NCBI GenBank assembly: GCA_017554135.1 | Contig: JAFZIX010000081.1 | Span: 1 to 5,739, forward strand | Reading direction: 5' to 3' | DNA: 5,739 nt | Origin: Bacteroidales bacterium | GTDB lineage: Bacteria > Bacteroidota > Bacteroidia > Bacteroidales > UBA932 | Shown here: piece by piece, positions 5,393 to 5,739 of the stretch | Layout: the number at the start of each line of letters is the position of its first letter | Numbering within the stretch: position 1 is the stretch's first letter | Position numbers and translations under genes: made by a program | Notes under the pieces: generated by a model | Database searches by the model: none | What the model saw: the letters and a program-made list of their open reading frames with translations, nothing else | What the model was told of the DNA's origin: nothing

Positions 5393-5406
5393 ATTGTTTA
5401 CCTTTG
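5376..5406 (+). promoter_or_regulatory. tRNA-Val promoter (Bacteroidetes -33/-7 type)
   Basis: TTTG at 5376-5379 and TACCTTTG at 5399-5406 match the Bacteroidetes primary-sigma consensus, with 19 bases between them. The expected start site near 5411 lies just upstream of the mature tRNA 5' end at 5417. This is the clearest promoter in the window and the strongest sequence-level pointer to the phylum. Confidence 0.82.
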
Positions 5407-5416
5407 CAGTCCTTTT

Positions 5417-5491
5417 GAGGGTTTAGCTCAGTTGGTTTAGAGCGCTTGCTTGACAGGCAAGAGGTCACTGGTTCAAATCCAGTAATCCTCA
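5417..5491 (+). tRNA. tRNA-Val (anticodon GAC)
   Basis: The 75-base sequence folds into a complete cloverleaf. The acceptor stem GAGGGTT pairs with AATCCTC, with one G-U pair. The D-stem is GCTC/GAGC, the anticodon stem CTTGC/GCAAG, and the T-stem ACTGG/CCAGT around TTCAAAT. The anticodon loop TTGACAG places GAC at 5452-5454, which reads the valine codons GUC and GUU. The discriminator base is A (5491). CCA is not encoded and must be added by the CCA-adding enzyme. It is a single tRNA with its own promoter and terminator. Confidence 0.97.
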
Positions 5492-5495
5492 CTCC

Positions 5496-5530
5496 AAAAG
5501 CGGCATCCAGTTCAGGATGCCGCTTTTTTT
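5496..5530 (+). terminator. Intrinsic terminator after tRNA-Val
   Basis: The arms AAAAGCGGCATCC (5496-5508) and GGATGCCGCTTTT (5515-5527) form a perfect 13-bp stem with a 6-base loop, followed by further T residues to 5530. It begins 4 bases after the tRNA, so the unit is monocistronic. The A-run before the stem may also allow some termination from the other strand. Confidence 0.95.
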
Positions 5531-5536
5531 GAACAT

Positions 5537-5564
5537 AGATTCCTTCGCTGCGCCCGGAATGACA
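5537..5564. repeat. Probable dispersed intergenic repeat sequence
   Basis: The stretch around GATTCCTTCGCTGCGCCCGG, followed by AATGACA, resembles a short sequence type (ATTC-TTCGCTGCG-...-GAATGAC) that recurs between genes in many bacterial genomes and often gives rise to spurious small protein calls. The ends ATTCC (5539-5543) and GGAAT (5556-5560) are complementary. It is recognised by general resemblance only; only one copy lies in this window. Confidence 0.5.
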
Positions 5565-5596
5565 GGCACCTGGCCTGAAAAACCGCATAGATATTG

Positions 5597-5735
5597 CTAA
5601 TGTTAACGGTAACTGCGAATGCAGCATTTTCGGTAAGATAGAGTGCAGCGTTTTTCGTAACAGCGGTACATCATTTTCGGTAACAATGATGCAGCATTTT
5701 TCGTAACAACGCTACAACACTAGCAAAGGTAAGTA
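5597..5735 (+). repeat. Phased 23-24-bp tandem repeat array
   Basis: Four clear units begin at 5620, 5644, 5667 and 5690 (lengths 24, 23, 23 and 23). The consensus is roughly TGCAGCATTTT, then CGGTAA or TCGTAA, then CA. The two core forms alternate: CATTTTCGGTAA (5625 and 5672, identical) and C[G/A]TTTTTCGTAA (5649 and 5695). Degenerate flanking units carry CGGTAAC at 5607 and GGTAA at 5728. The whole 5531-5739 stretch has no credible gene. The array may continue past the window edge. Its role is unknown; options are a protein-binding array, a dispersed repeat cluster or the edge of a mobile region. Confidence 0.75.
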
Positions 5736-5739
5736 TTTA

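Noticed and set aside
5417..5491. tRNA-Val as an integration site for the repeats or an island
   Set aside because: The tRNA is intact, no second copy of its 3' end is visible in the window, and no integrase gene is seen.
5334..5627. 97-residue minus-strand open frame
   Set aside because: It covers the tRNA in antisense, the terminator and the repeat sequence; no part looks like a protein family.
5620..5712. Possible CRISPR array
   Set aside because: Units are 23-24 bp and contiguous, with only a few variable bases between cores, not 25-40-bp unique spacers; no cas gene is present.

Overview
The window looks like part of a Bacteroidales (Bacteroidetes) chromosome. The best evidence is two promoters with the Bacteroidetes-type -33 TTTG / -7 TAnnTTTG layout, the style of the lipoprotein signal peptide and efflux genes, and a Bacteroidetes-like form of Lgt. 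The efflux and lgt genes are GC-rich (39 of 60 bases are G or C at 1201-1260), which would suit a Rikenellaceae-like member, but genus cannot be fixed from this sequence.

Layout: (1) 3076 down to 1, minus strand: a tripartite RND efflux operon in the order outer-membrane TolC-like channel, periplasmic adaptor lipoprotein, inner-membrane RND pump. The pump is cut off by the window edge. The genes are tightly coupled (an ATGA overlap, then a 4-base gap). (2) 3121-4414: an accessory island. A lower-GC plus-strand gene encodes a REP-associated tyrosine transposase (RAYT, IS200/IS605-like HUH family). It is bracketed by arrays of a 34-bp palindrome repeated at exactly 52-bp spacing, three units before the gene and two after. 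The last two upstream units and the two downstream units form an 88-bp direct repeat with 2 mismatches. The downstream copy begins on the last base of the transposase stop codon. GC-rich 23-bp tandem repeats lie on the operon side. (3) 5326 down to 4436, minus strand: lgt, prolipoprotein diacylglyceryl transferase. (4) 5341-5530: a divergent promoter region in which one palindrome holds the -33 boxes of both lgt and tRNA-Val(GAC), then the tRNA and a strong intrinsic terminator. (5) 5531-5739: no gene; a short sequence resembling a common dispersed intergenic repeat, then a 23-24-bp phased repeat array running towards the window edge.

How the parts fit: the three efflux proteins should form one export machine across both membranes. 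Lgt performs the first lipidation step on prolipoproteins, which would include the adaptor encoded here (Cys17), though the genes are not co-transcribed. The RAYT and its palindromes look like a self-contained REP-type element lying between the efflux operon's 5' end and the 3' end of lgt. The most notable observation is this RAYT-palindrome unit, whose stems show a compensatory base-pair change.
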